From positions 372,001 through 436,000 of the forward strand of contig NZ_VRLV01000008.1 in the NCBI RefSeq assembly GCF_009760925.1: a DNA stretch of 64,000 nt, in the 5' to 3' direction. The translations under genes and the position numbers were made by a program. This DNA is from Nonomuraea typhae. GTDB taxonomy: Bacteria > Actinomycetota > Actinomycetes > Streptosporangiales > Streptosporangiaceae. Shown in pieces: positions 16,732 through 24,416 of this stretch (within the stretch, counting starts at the first letter, position 1; each line of letters begins with the position of its first letter). The notes under the pieces are model-generated. The model was not told where the DNA came from. It saw only the letters and a program-made list of their open reading frames with translations, and ran no database searches.

Positions 16732-17895
16732 ATGAGCTTCCCTCTCTACGCGCCGGCCGAGGAGCACGACATGCTCCGCGAGACCGTCCGCGCCCTGGCC
16801 GATGAGAAGATCGCCCCGCGTGCGGCGGAGGCCGACGAGACCGAGGAGTTTCCCTGGGACGTCTACAAGGCCCTCGTGGCCGCCGACCTGCACGCCGTAC
16901 ACGTCCCTGAAGAGTACGGCGGCGCCGGCGCCGACGCCCTCGCCGCGGTCATCGTCATCGAAGAGGTGGCTCGCGCCTGCGCGTCCTCGTCCCTGATCCC
17001 CGCCGTCAACAAACTGGGCACCGTGCCCCTGCTGCTGTCGGCCTCGGAAGACCTGAAGGCGCGCTACCTGGCTCCAGTCGCCAGCGGCGAGGCCATGTTC
17101 TCCTACGCCCTGTCCGAAGCCGACGCCGGCTCCGACGCCGCCGGCATGAAAACCCGCGCGATCCAGGACGGCGACCACTACGTCCTCAACGGCACCAAGA
17201 CGTGGATCACCAACGCAGGCGTCTCCGACTATTACACGGTCATGGCCGTAACCGCCCCCGGCGAAGGCGCCCGCGGCATCTCCGCCTTCGTCGTAGAGAA
17301 ATCCGACGAAGGCGTCTCCTTCGGCCCGAAGGAAAAGAAGCTCGGCATCAAAGCCTCCCCCACCCGCCAGGTCATCCTGGAAAACGTCCGCATCCCGGCC
17401 AGCCGCATGATCGGCGAACTCGGCACCGGCTTCAAAACCGCCCTCGCCACCCTCGACCACACCCGCATCACCATCGCCGCCCAGGCCCTCGGCATCGCCC
17501 AGGGCGCCCTGGACTTCGCCATCGGGTACGTCAAGGAACGCAAGCAGTTCGGCAAGCCGATCGCCGACTTCCAGGGGGTGCAGTTCATGCTGGCCGACAT
17601 GGCCATGAAACTCGAAGCGGCCCGGCAGCTCACGTACCACGCGGCGGCCAAGTCCGAACTGGCGATGCACGGCCAGCCCCAGAAGGACCTCACCTTCCTG
17701 TCCAGCGCCGCCAAGTGCGCAGCCTCGGACGCGGCCATGGACATTACGACGGACGCCGTACAGTTGCTGGGCGGATACGGTTACACCCGAGAATTCCCGG
17801 TGGAACGCATGATGCGCGACGCCAAGATCACCCAGATTTACGAGGGCACCAACCAGATCCAGCGCATGGTGATGGCCAGGCAACTCCTCAAGTAA
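16732..17895 (+). CDS. Acyl-CoA dehydrogenase
   Basis: The 387-residue flavoenzyme has the family signatures FSYALSEADAGSDA (FAD/substrate), WITNAGVSDYY, the RKQFGKPIADFQGVQF helix, and QLLGGYGYTREFPVERMMRD; the catalytic glutamate lies in QIYEGTNQIQR (about residue 371). It catalyses alpha-beta dehydrogenation of an acyl-CoA; chain length is not predictable, but the position of the Glu and overall length match short/medium-chain enzymes. Several TTG/GTG codons upstream are rejected because a -10 box sits 7 nt from this ATG. Confidence 0.93.
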   Translation: MSFPLYAPAEEHDMLRETVRALADEKIAPRAAEADETEEFPWDVYKALVAADLHAVHVPEEYGGAGADALAAVIVIEEVARACASSSLIPAVNKLGTVPLLLSASEDLKARYLAPVASGEAMFSYALSEADAGSDAAGMKTRAIQDGDHYVLNGTKTWITNAGVSDYYTVMAVTAPGEGARGISAFVVEKSDEGVSFGPKEKKLGIKASPTRQVILENVRIPASRMIGELGTGFKTALATLDHTRITIAAQALGIAQGALDFAIGYVKERKQFGKPIADFQGVQFMLADMAMKLEAARQLTYHAAAKSELAMHGQPQKDLTFLSSAAKCAASDAAMDITTDAVQLLGGYGYTREFPVERMMRDAKITQIYEGTNQIQRMVMARQLLK

Positions 17896-17983
17896 CACGC
17901 AGGGGGGCTCAGGCTGTGACATCTGGCCCCCAAGCATGGTCCTCTCGCTGGGGGCGCTTCGCGCCGGGAGTTCGGGCTGTGAC

Positions 17984-18003
17984 ATTGGGGGGCGCAGCCC
18001 CAA
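17984..18003 (+). terminator. Hairpin TTGGGGG/CCCCCAA downstream of acyl-CoA dehydrogenase
   Basis: A perfect 7-bp stem TTGGGGG (17984-17990) and CCCCCAA (17997-18003) with a 6-nt loop lies about 90 nt after the stop. There is no T-tract. The 220-nt intergenic region also contains two copies of GGCTGTGACAT (near 17919 and 17973). It may be a U-less terminator or a remnant of a short repeat. Confidence 0.35.
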
Positions 18004-18116
18004 ACCCCCGCCCAAAGCGGTGTTCGGATACCCGCTGTCGTTTCCGTTCAAGACAGCTACCGCGGCTGTGTTCTAGCGTGGACCGGCAGTTCGGCCAAGC
18101 ATGAGGAGACGGCACA

Positions 18117-18695
18117 GTGCGTAAGTTGGTCTACACCGGTTTCATGTCGCTCGACGGCATCGTGGACTCGCCTGGCGGCGGGCCGGGGGAAGAGCACCGC
18201 AGCGGCGGGTGGGTGGTCAAGGACCTCGAGTTCGTCCCCGAAGCCTGGTCGCTCAAGGGTGAGGAGCTCGCCGACACGACGGCGCTGATGTTCGGTCGTC
18301 GCAGTTACGAGGCGTTCGGGGCGGTCTGGCCCGGCTCGGAGGACCACGCCGGCTACAAGGAGCTGCCCAAGTATGTGGTGTCGGCCACGCTGTCCGACGA
18401 CGCCATCGTCGACGGATGGGGGCCGACCACGATCCTGCGCTCGGCCGAGGACGTCGCGGCGCTCAAGGAGGGTGAGGGCGGTGCGATCTTCATCCACGGG
18501 AGCGCGGAGCTGGCCCGGCGGCTGTCGGACGCGGGGCTGATCGACCAGTACAACCTGCTTGTCTTTCCTGTGCTGCTCGGTGCCGGGAAGAGCCTGTTCG
18601 GCCGGGCCGACCGGGACAAGCACATGCTGACCCTGCGGGAATCGGAGAGCTACTCGAACGGGATCCTGAAGCTGGTCTACGACGTCAGGCGCTGA
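18117..18695 (+). CDS. Dihydrofolate reductase family protein (RibD C-terminal type)
   Basis: The 192-residue protein begins RKLVYTGFMSLDGIVDSPGG, the usual start of the RibD_C/YyaP/YwjB group, and carries LMFGRRSYEAFGAVWPG and GGAIFIHGSAELARRL, matching the NADPH-binding part of the fold. These proteins resemble dihydrofolate reductase but are generally not folate enzymes; function is unknown. GAGGAG precedes the GTG start. Its 3' end overlaps the convergent AraC gene by 19 nt. Confidence 0.82.
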   Translation: MRKLVYTGFMSLDGIVDSPGGGPGEEHRSGGWVVKDLEFVPEAWSLKGEELADTTALMFGRRSYEAFGAVWPGSEDHAGYKELPKYVVSATLSDDAIVDGWGPTTILRSAEDVAALKEGEGGAIFIHGSAELARRLSDAGLIDQYNLLVFPVLLGAGKSLFGRADRDKHMLTLRESESYSNGILKLVYDVRR

Positions 18696-19387
18696 TCCAG
18701 GCCGAGGGCGATCGCGCCGCCGGCGCCCTCGCGCAGTTGCCTGACGGTGCGTCCGACGTAGGAGCGCAAGGCGCGGGCCAGGTGCGGCTCGTCGCAGTAG
18801 CCGAGCTTGGCGACGACGTCGGTGGCCGGGTCGCCGGCAGCCAGCAGTTGCGCCGCCGTACGGGCACGCTCGATCTGCCGGACGGTGCCCTGCGTCAGTC
18901 CGGTCGCGGCGCGGAATCGGCGTTCGACCGTGCGCCCCGAGACGGATGGGCGGCGGCCCCGCAGTACCTCGACGCAGAGCGGGTCACGGACCACGATCCC
19001 GGCCCGGACGAGACGTTCGACCAGAGCCTCGGCGTCGTCGGGGCCGGGCCTCTCCCAGCGGGTGCCGTCCAGCCGGAACGTCCGGCGCGTGGTGTCGGGC
19101 AGCTCGATGCCGCCGTCGACCAGCGCCGGCGTGGGCACGGCCCGCAACGAGGTGCCCACAGCGAACTCGATGCCGGTGAAGGTCGCCTCCTCCGGCACCG
19201 GCGCCGTGCCGGTCCGGGTCTCGGGACCGGTGATGCCCGTGTAGGCCCGGCCGGCGTGTTCCCAGAACACCAGGCCCCACCGCACCCCCGCGACGGACGT
19301 CATCGCGGTGACCTGCTCGCTCGTGCATGTCCACACGGTGTCGACCCAGTCCGAGTCCGACGCGCGCGTCTTGAACCGCAGTCTCAC
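18677..19387 (-). CDS. AraC family transcriptional regulator
   Basis: The 236-residue protein has a C-terminal AraC helix-turn-helix pair (VSGRTVERRFRAATGLTQGT, then ATDVVAKLGYCDEPHLARAL) and an N-terminal domain like DUF6597. GTG start, 6 nt after a TATCCT -10 box, so probably leaderless. It converges on the DHFR-like gene; the regulated target is not evident. Confidence 0.85.
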   Translation of the reverse strand: MRLRFKTRASDSDWVDTVWTCTSEQVTAMTSVAGVRWGLVFWEHAGRAYTGITGPETRTGTAPVPEEATFTGIEFAVGTSLRAVPTPALVDGGIELPDTTRRTFRLDGTRWERPGPDDAEALVERLVRAGIVVRDPLCVEVLRGRRPSVSGRTVERRFRAATGLTQGTVRQIERARTAAQLLAAGDPATDVVAKLGYCDEPHLARALRSYVGRTVRQLREGAGGAIALGLDQRLTS

Positions 19388-19393
19388 GGGCGA

Positions 19394-19399
19394 AGGATA
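19394..19399 (-). promoter_or_regulatory. -10 box TATCCT, leaderless promoter of the AraC gene
   Basis: On the minus strand TATCCT is followed by 6 nt and the GTG start codon. There is no ribosome-binding site. Confidence 0.45.
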
Positions 19400-19422
19400 C
19401 GTCGCTTCGCGTTCGCGGTGGC

Positions 19423-19725
19423 TTGCCCGGTTATGCGGCTTTGGGCTCCGGCCAGCTGCGTCTCACTCCTACCTACGGGGACGATGATCCTGGGGACGAC
19501 TGGGAAGCGGTGCCAGTCGTTGCGCTCTTCCGCCCCCACGCCTCCGGCAAGTCCAATGTGCTGGATGCGCTGGCGTACATGCGGAACATGGTGCGCGGCT
19601 CCCTTCGCGAGAGTGAGCCCGGAACCGGGGCTTCGCGTCACCCGTTCGCGTTGGATCCAGCCATGCGCGATGAACCTGCGCTGTATGTTGTGGATATTCT
19701 GCGTGGCCCGCAGATTGACGTCGAC
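19423..19725 (+). pseudogene. Relic of an AAA15/OLD-like ATPase (RloA-type), N-terminal part
   Basis: The translation contains HASGKSNVLDALAYMRNMV and FALDPAMRDEPALYVVDI, the beginning of an AAA ATPase of the AAA15/RloA type, in which GPNASGKSN is normal and is followed by a short lid helix. Here the P-loop has RPHASGKSN: the first glycine and the asparagine are changed. The usual N-terminal strands are shortened, the frame runs into unrelated sequence, and the C-terminal ATPase half (Walker B, about 250 residues) is missing. It is therefore a dead fragment. Intact homologues pair with an RloB-like nuclease gene, whose remnant follows directly. Confidence 0.6.
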
Positions 19726-19925
19726 GCCCCAAGATCGACCGTCTTTCCATCATTCGCAAGGCGGTCGCTCGGCGATCTTCCGAGTACGACGCCGTTTGGT
19801 GCGTCCTGGACACGGACGCGGCCTGTCTCAGGGCTCGCCAGTTGGACGCGACTGGGAGAACTTTCTGAGAAACCCTTCGACCAATGCCTGGCAGCTGGTT
19901 CTGACTCTTCGCCCCAGGGTTTGAT
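19726..19925 (+). pseudogene. Relic of an RloB-like (TOPRIM-fold) protein with internal deletion
   Basis: Two pieces in different frames resemble RloB. The first reads LSIIRKAVARRSSEYDAVW and continues CVLDTD, the usual N-terminal acidic strand of the family. About 20 codons later, in another frame, comes ENFLRNPSTNAWQLVLTL, the typical C-terminal end. The roughly 100 residues normally between them are gone. The order after an AAA ATPase relic matches RloAB-type defence gene pairs. The identification is by eye and moderate in strength. Confidence 0.45.
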
Positions 19926-20145
19926 CCGCGTAGGCCGCCGTGGCCCCTGGCTCGGGTCAGGCAGGGGCGGCCACCCGGATTCGAGGAGGTCGAAGACGGC
20001 GTTCAGGGCGGCCGGCGGGTCGGGTTCCGAGCCTGTTCGAGGTCGGCTGGCGGGCACCGCGCTCGCGGCGCGGCTGTGGACCGCCAGCGCCGACCTCACC
20101 GGCCTCGATCCAGACTCCAGCCTCGGATGAGCCCGGCCGTTCGTT
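19926..20145. other. Non-coding remnant between RloB relic and PEBP gene
   Basis: I see no convincing gene here. Open frames exist on both strands but have unlikely composition and no recognised motif. It is probably part of the same decayed insertion as the ATPase and RloB relics. Confidence 0.4.
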
Positions 20146-20697
20146 TCAGGATTCGCCGGACAACCGTGCCGACCCCAGCGACGCGCTCGTGATGACCCTC
20201 GCGGCGGTGGTCGTGGACGAGCTGGAGGTCAGCTCGGCCAGCGAAGCCCTGTTGAGCGCGTAGACCACGAACTCGTAGGTGTTCACCGTGCGCGGCGAGC
20301 AAGGCCCCTGGTACCCGAAGAGGCTGGCGCTGCCGCGGTAGTAGACCTGCCTGGACCCCGACGGGACCGAGGGCCGGTAGACGTGGTCGACGTTCTGCGG
20401 GAGGGCGGTCACGCTCACCGGGATGTCGTAGATCACCCAGTGAATGAGATTCCTGTTGTCGAGATCGCGCATGACCAGCGCGTAGCTCTGGGTGGTTGCC
20501 GGCCCGCCGGCCCATGACAGGGGCGGGGACTCGTTCCGCTGGCGTGGGTCACTGCCTCCGCTGGTGCATTCGTGAACCTTGGGGATCACACCACCCGGAG
20601 AGAAGGCGCTGCTGGTCAAGGTGAATACGGCACTGCCCGGGGTCAAAGCCGGGGACATGGCGAGGAGGGCACACATCATGGCGTGTTTGACGGTCAC
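20146..20697 (-). CDS. Secreted YbhB/YbcL-type PEBP (Raf kinase inhibitor-like) protein
   Basis: The 183-residue protein has a signal peptide (hydrophobic core about residues 7-20), then PEBP signatures: PPLSWAGGPATTQSYALVMRD (split across the conserved DPD-like site), LIHWVIYDIP, and GYQGPCSPR. In most members the ligand-binding site contains H in a GPxPP-CxxxH arrangement; here it reads FGYQGPCSPRTVNTYEFVVY, with the usual HRY motif changed to NTYEF. Function of bacterial PEBPs is largely unknown. GTG start with GGAG 6 nt upstream. Confidence 0.8.
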   Translation of the reverse strand: MTVKHAMMCALLAMSPALTPGSAVFTLTSSAFSPGGVIPKVHECTSGGSDPRQRNESPPLSWAGGPATTQSYALVMRDLDNRNLIHWVIYDIPVSVTALPQNVDHVYRPSVPSGSRQVYYRGSASLFGYQGPCSPRTVNTYEFVVYALNRASLAELTSSSSTTTAARVITSASLGSARLSGES

Positions 20698-20942
20698 AGA
20701 GAGCTCCTAAGGACGGTATTTGGTCCTGATGCTCCAGCCGTTCCGGATCAGACATATATGCAGATCGTGGCCACAGTGTATGGAGGGCGTTTTCCCCTCG
20801 CCACCATCCACTTTTGCATAACGCCGGCTTGTGTAGAGGTTGGCCATCCACCGTTCGGTGGATTTTCCGGTCAGCAGCATTCACCTCCGATCGTGGCCGG
20901 CAGGTCGATTCGCCGTGCGGCCCACGGCCAGATGCTTGAGCC

Positions 20943-21839
20943 ATGGCAGTCATCGAAGTCACCGCCCTCCGCAAGAGGTACGCGGACCTGGTGGTTCTGG
21001 ACGACGTGTCCTTCTCCGTGGAGGAGGGCGAGATCTTCGGCATCCTCGGGCCGAACGGCGCGGGGAAGACCACGACCGTCGAGTGCGTGGAAGGTCTGCG
21101 GCGCGGCGACAGCGGGTCGATTCGCGTGCTCGGGCTCGATCCCATCGGCGACGGGCCCAAGGTGCGCGAGCAGATCGGGGTGCAGCTCCAGCAGACGCAG
21201 TTGCCGGAGAACCTCAAGGTCTGGGAGGCGCTGGATCTGTATGCCTCCTTCTACGCCCGGCCGCGCGACTGGCGGGAGCTGCTTGAGGAATGGGGGCTGG
21301 CCGACAAGCGCGATGCCCGGTTCGGGAAGTTGTCTGGTGGGCAGAAGCAGCGGCTGTTCATCGCGCTGGCGCTCGTCGGCAACCCCCGGGTGGCGTTTCT
21401 CGACGAGCTGACCACCGGACTCGACCCGTTGGCCCGCCGTACCACCTGGGAGCTGATCAAGCGGATCAAGGCCAACGGCGTCACCGTGGTGCTGGTCAGC
21501 CACTTCATGGACGAGGTGGAGGAGCTCTGCGACCGGGTCGCGGTCTTCGACCGGGGCAGGGTCGTGGCGGTCGACACGCCGGCGGGGCTGGTCGGCGGGG
21601 AGCACCAGATGCGGTTCACGCTGATGACGGATGGCGATGTCAGCGGCCTCGAAGCGGTGCCGGGGGTCGCCGAGGTCTCCAGAACCGGGAACCGGGTCGT
21701 CGTCACCGGGCGGGGCGACTTCGCGACGGCCGTCACCGCGCAACTCGCCCGGCAGCACGTGCTGGTCAGCGATCTGCGCATCGACAAGCGCACGCTGGAC
21801 GACGCCTTCACGGCCCTCACCGGCCGCTCCTTCAACTAG
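20943..21839 (+). CDS. ABC-2 type exporter, ATP-binding protein
   Basis: The 298-residue ATPase has Walker A GPNGAGKTTT, Q-loop QLQQTQLPENLKV, signature LSGGQKQRLFIALALVGNPR, Walker B VAFLDELTTGLDP and switch histidine VLVSHFMDEVEEL. It belongs to the DrrA/CcmA group. It is followed by an ABC-2 permease, a NarL-type histidine kinase and a response regulator, an arrangement common for two-component-controlled drug or peptide exporters. Confidence 0.92.
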   Translation: MAVIEVTALRKRYADLVVLDDVSFSVEEGEIFGILGPNGAGKTTTVECVEGLRRGDSGSIRVLGLDPIGDGPKVREQIGVQLQQTQLPENLKVWEALDLYASFYARPRDWRELLEEWGLADKRDARFGKLSGGQKQRLFIALALVGNPRVAFLDELTTGLDPLARRTTWELIKRIKANGVTVVLVSHFMDEVEELCDRVAVFDRGRVVAVDTPAGLVGGEHQMRFTLMTDGDVSGLEAVPGVAEVSRTGNRVVVTGRGDFATAVTAQLARQHVLVSDLRIDKRTLDDAFTALTGRSFN

Positions 21840-21937
21840 GTCCCCCAACCGGGTCCTCCAACCAGGTCCTTCGGCCAAGCCCTCTCCCCGCCAAGCCTCC
21901 CCCTGCCAACCCCTCCCTCCAGATAAGGGGAAATTTC
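21840..21937 (+). other. C-rich CCAA-reiterated spacer between ABC ATPase and permease
   Basis: The 98-nt spacer is almost purine-free on the plus strand and repeats short words: GGTCCTCCAACC, GGTCCTTCGGCCAAG, CCCCGCCAAGCC, CCCCTGCCAACC. It ends with AAGGGG before the permease start. The other gene junctions of this operon are only a few nucleotides, so this spacer is unusual. Confidence 0.5.
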
Positions 21938-22630
21938 GTGAAACTTGCCATCGTCGAGATCAAGTTGCTGGCCCGCGAGCCCGGCGCACTGTTCTCGCTG
22001 CTGATCCCGATGTTCATCCTGGTGGTGTTCGGCAGCTCGATCGAGCCCGGCGACACCGTGCTGCTGCCGATGGCGCTGGCCATCGCCGTCGGGCTCGTGG
22101 CGCTGTACATGCTGCCGACCACACTGGCCACCTACCGGGAGCGGGGCATCCTGCGCCGGCTGTCCACGACCCCGGTCCGGCCGGGAAACCTGCTGGTGGT
22201 GCAGTTGCTGCTCCAGCTCGTGCTCGCGCTGCTGGCCTGCGGGCTGCTGCTGACGGTCGCGGGGACCCTGCTGGGGGCCCGGCTGCCGGCCTCGGTGGTC
22301 CCCGCCGTTCTCACCTTCGTGCTGGGTACGGCCGGCATGTTCGCGATCGGCTTGCTCATCGCCGCCCTGGCGCCGAACGGCCGGTCCGCCAACGGGGTCG
22401 GGGTCATGCTGTACTTCCCCATGGCCTACCTCGCCGGACTCATCCAGCCGATCGACCAGATGCCGGATATAGTGGCCCGAATTGGCGAATACACACCTCT
22501 TGGGGCTTTCGGGGGGAGTCTTCGGGAGGTTTGGGCGGGTCAGGTTCCCAGCCCGTTGCTGCTGGGTGTGATGGCCGGCTACGCGCTGGTGATCAGCATC
22601 GTGGCGGCCAAGTCCTTCCGCTGGGAGTGA
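21938..22630 (+). CDS. ABC-2 type exporter, permease
   Basis: The 230-residue protein has six hydrophobic segments and ABC-2 family motifs: YRERGILRRLSTTPVRPGNL (cytoplasmic coupling loop) and YFPMAYLAGLIQPIDQMP. The GTG start is preceded by AAGGGG, 8 nt upstream. Partner of the ATPase upstream; the cargo is unknown but the DrrB-like type often exports small hydrophobic molecules. Confidence 0.88.
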   Translation: MKLAIVEIKLLAREPGALFSLLIPMFILVVFGSSIEPGDTVLLPMALAIAVGLVALYMLPTTLATYRERGILRRLSTTPVRPGNLLVVQLLLQLVLALLACGLLLTVAGTLLGARLPASVVPAVLTFVLGTAGMFAIGLLIAALAPNGRSANGVGVMLYFPMAYLAGLIQPIDQMPDIVARIGEYTPLGAFGGSLREVWAGQVPSPLLLGVMAGYALVISIVAAKSFRWE

Positions 22631-22633
22631 GAG

Positions 22634-23785
22634 ATGACCGGCCGCCTCGACCGCTGGGAACGCCTGCTGGAGCGGCAACTGGCGGCCGCGCCGTACGTGC
22701 TGCTGGTGATCTCCACGGTCCTGGTCCTGCTCACGGGCGGCAATCCGTGGATCACGCTCTCCCTGGCGGCGGTCGCGGCCGGGTGGCTGACGTGGATGCC
22801 GCGGCGCGCCGGCTACGTGACGGGGCTGGTGGTGCTGATCGGCGCGCTGGCCGCGCAGGGCATGTGGTTCGTCAGCTTCTTTGGCTTCGTCGGCTATCTC
22901 CACTCCTGGCAGTACCTGAAGGGCCCGTGGCGGTTCGCCGGGGTGACGGCCACGGCGGCCATCAGCGTCACCGTCTACAGCGGCGGCCTGCCGGAGCCCA
23001 CCCCGTCCGCGATCCTCACCCACCTGTTCTTCACCGGCGCGATCGTCGCCGCGGTCGGCCTGTTCAGCTTCCTCGGCGAGGTCACCACCGAACGCAGCGC
23101 CGAGCGCAAGCGCATGGTGGCGCAGCTCGAGGAGACCATGCGGGAGAACGCCGGCCTGCACGCCCAGCTCCTGGTTCAGGCCCGCGAGGCCGGGGTGCTC
23201 GACGAGCGCCAGCGCATGGCCGCCGAGATCCACGACACCCTCGCCCAGGGGCTGACGGGCATCATCACCCAGCTCCAGGCGGCCCGGCAGGGCGACGACT
23301 GGCGCCGGCACGTCGATCTCGCGGTACGGCTGGCCCGCGAGAGCCTGGCCGAGGCCCGGCGTTCCGTGCACGCGGTCGGACCCGGCCAGCTCGAGGCGGC
23401 CCCGCTGCCCGAGGCGCTCCAGGACCTCGTCGACCGGTGGCGCGAGCTCAACGAGGTGCGGGCCGAGTTCACCGTCACTGGTACGGTCCGTCCCATGCAT
23501 CCCGAGGTCGAGGAGACGCTGCTGCGCACCGCCCAGGAGGCGCTGGCCAACGCGGCCAAGCACGCGCACGCCTCCCGGGTCGGCCTGACGTTGTCGTACA
23601 TGGAGGACACGGTCACCTTGGACGTCCGCGACGACGGCATCGGCTTCGACCCCAAGCTCACGGCCTTCGGCCTGACCGCGATGCGCAAGCGGGTGAGCAG
23701 GCTGGCCGGCACGCTGGAGATCGAGTCCGAGACCGGCGCCGGCACCGCGATCTCGGCGAGCCTCCCGGCGGTGGCCCGTGGCTGA
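22634..23785 (+). CDS. NarL-type sensor histidine kinase
   Basis: The 383-residue kinase has five or six N-terminal membrane helices (residues 17-140), a HisKA_3 dimerisation domain with the phosphorylated histidine in RMAAEIHDTLAQGL (about residue 200), and a HATPase_c domain with TAQEALANAAKHAHAS (N-box) and VRDDGIGFD (G1). It starts 3 nt after the permease and its stop overlaps the response regulator gene by 8 nt. It probably senses envelope stress or the exporter's substrate. Confidence 0.92.
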   Translation: MTGRLDRWERLLERQLAAAPYVLLVISTVLVLLTGGNPWITLSLAAVAAGWLTWMPRRAGYVTGLVVLIGALAAQGMWFVSFFGFVGYLHSWQYLKGPWRFAGVTATAAISVTVYSGGLPEPTPSAILTHLFFTGAIVAAVGLFSFLGEVTTERSAERKRMVAQLEETMRENAGLHAQLLVQAREAGVLDERQRMAAEIHDTLAQGLTGIITQLQAARQGDDWRRHVDLAVRLARESLAEARRSVHAVGPGQLEAAPLPEALQDLVDRWRELNEVRAEFTVTGTVRPMHPEVEETLLRTAQEALANAAKHAHASRVGLTLSYMEDTVTLDVRDDGIGFDPKLTAFGLTAMRKRVSRLAGTLEIESETGAGTAISASLPAVARG

Positions 23786-24416
23786 GACCCCGATCCGGCT
23801 GATGATCGCCGACGACCACCCGATCGTGCGCGACGGCCTGCGCGGCATGTTCGCCGGCGACCCGGGCTTCGAGGTGCTCGCCGAGGCCGGCGACGGCGCC
23901 CAGGCGGTCGAGCTGGCCCGGGCGCTGAACCCCGACGTGATCCTCATGGACCTGCGCATGCCCAGGATGGACGGCGTCGCCGCCATCAAGGAGCTGGCCA
24001 GGCTGAAGATCGCCGCCCGCGTGCTCGTCCTGACCACCTACGACACCGATCGGGACGTCATCCCCGCCATCGAGGCCGGGGCCACCGGCTACCTGCTCAA
24101 GGACACCGGCCGCGACGAGCTCGTCCATGCGGTCCGTACGGCGGCGCGGGGTGAGGCCGTGCTGTCCCCGTCGGTCGCCACCCGGCTCCTCGGCCAGGTG
24201 CGCACCCCGGCCGACCCGCTGAGCGCGCGTGAGCTGGAGATCCTCAAGCTCATCGCCGAGGGCGCCACCAACCGCGAGGCCGCGGCCCGCCTGTTCATCA
24301 GCGAGGCCACGGTCAAGACCCATGTGCTGCACATCTATGCCAAGCTCGGCGTCAACGACCGCGCCGCCGCCGTCGCCACGGCCTTCCGCCGCGGCCTACT
24401 CACCCTGGACACCTGA
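23778..24416 (+). CDS. NarL/LuxR-type response regulator
   Basis: The 212-residue protein has a receiver domain (IADDHPIVRDGL, phospho-acceptor in VILMDLRMPRMDG at about D58, VLVLTTYDTD, YLLKDTG) and a C-terminal LuxR helix-turn-helix (LSAREREIL-type start LSARELEILKLIAEGATNRE, then SEATVKTHVLHIYAKLGV). It is the last gene of the ABC-kinase-regulator operon and likely activates it. Its last 21 nt overlap the convergent MurA-like gene. Confidence 0.93.
   Translation: MAETPIRLMIADDHPIVRDGLRGMFAGDPGFEVLAEAGDGAQAVELARALNPDVILMDLRMPRMDGVAAIKELARLKIAARVLVLTTYDTDRDVIPAIEAGATGYLLKDTGRDELVHAVRTAARGEAVLSPSVATRLLGQVRTPADPLSARELEILKLIAEGATNREAAARLFISEATVKTHVLHIYAKLGVNDRAAAVATAFRRGLLTLDT

Noticed and set aside
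19638..20099. Minus-strand open frame (153 codons) in the decayed interval
   Set aside because: No recognisable domain and it overlaps the ATPase and RloB relics, which are the better reading; left as non-coding.
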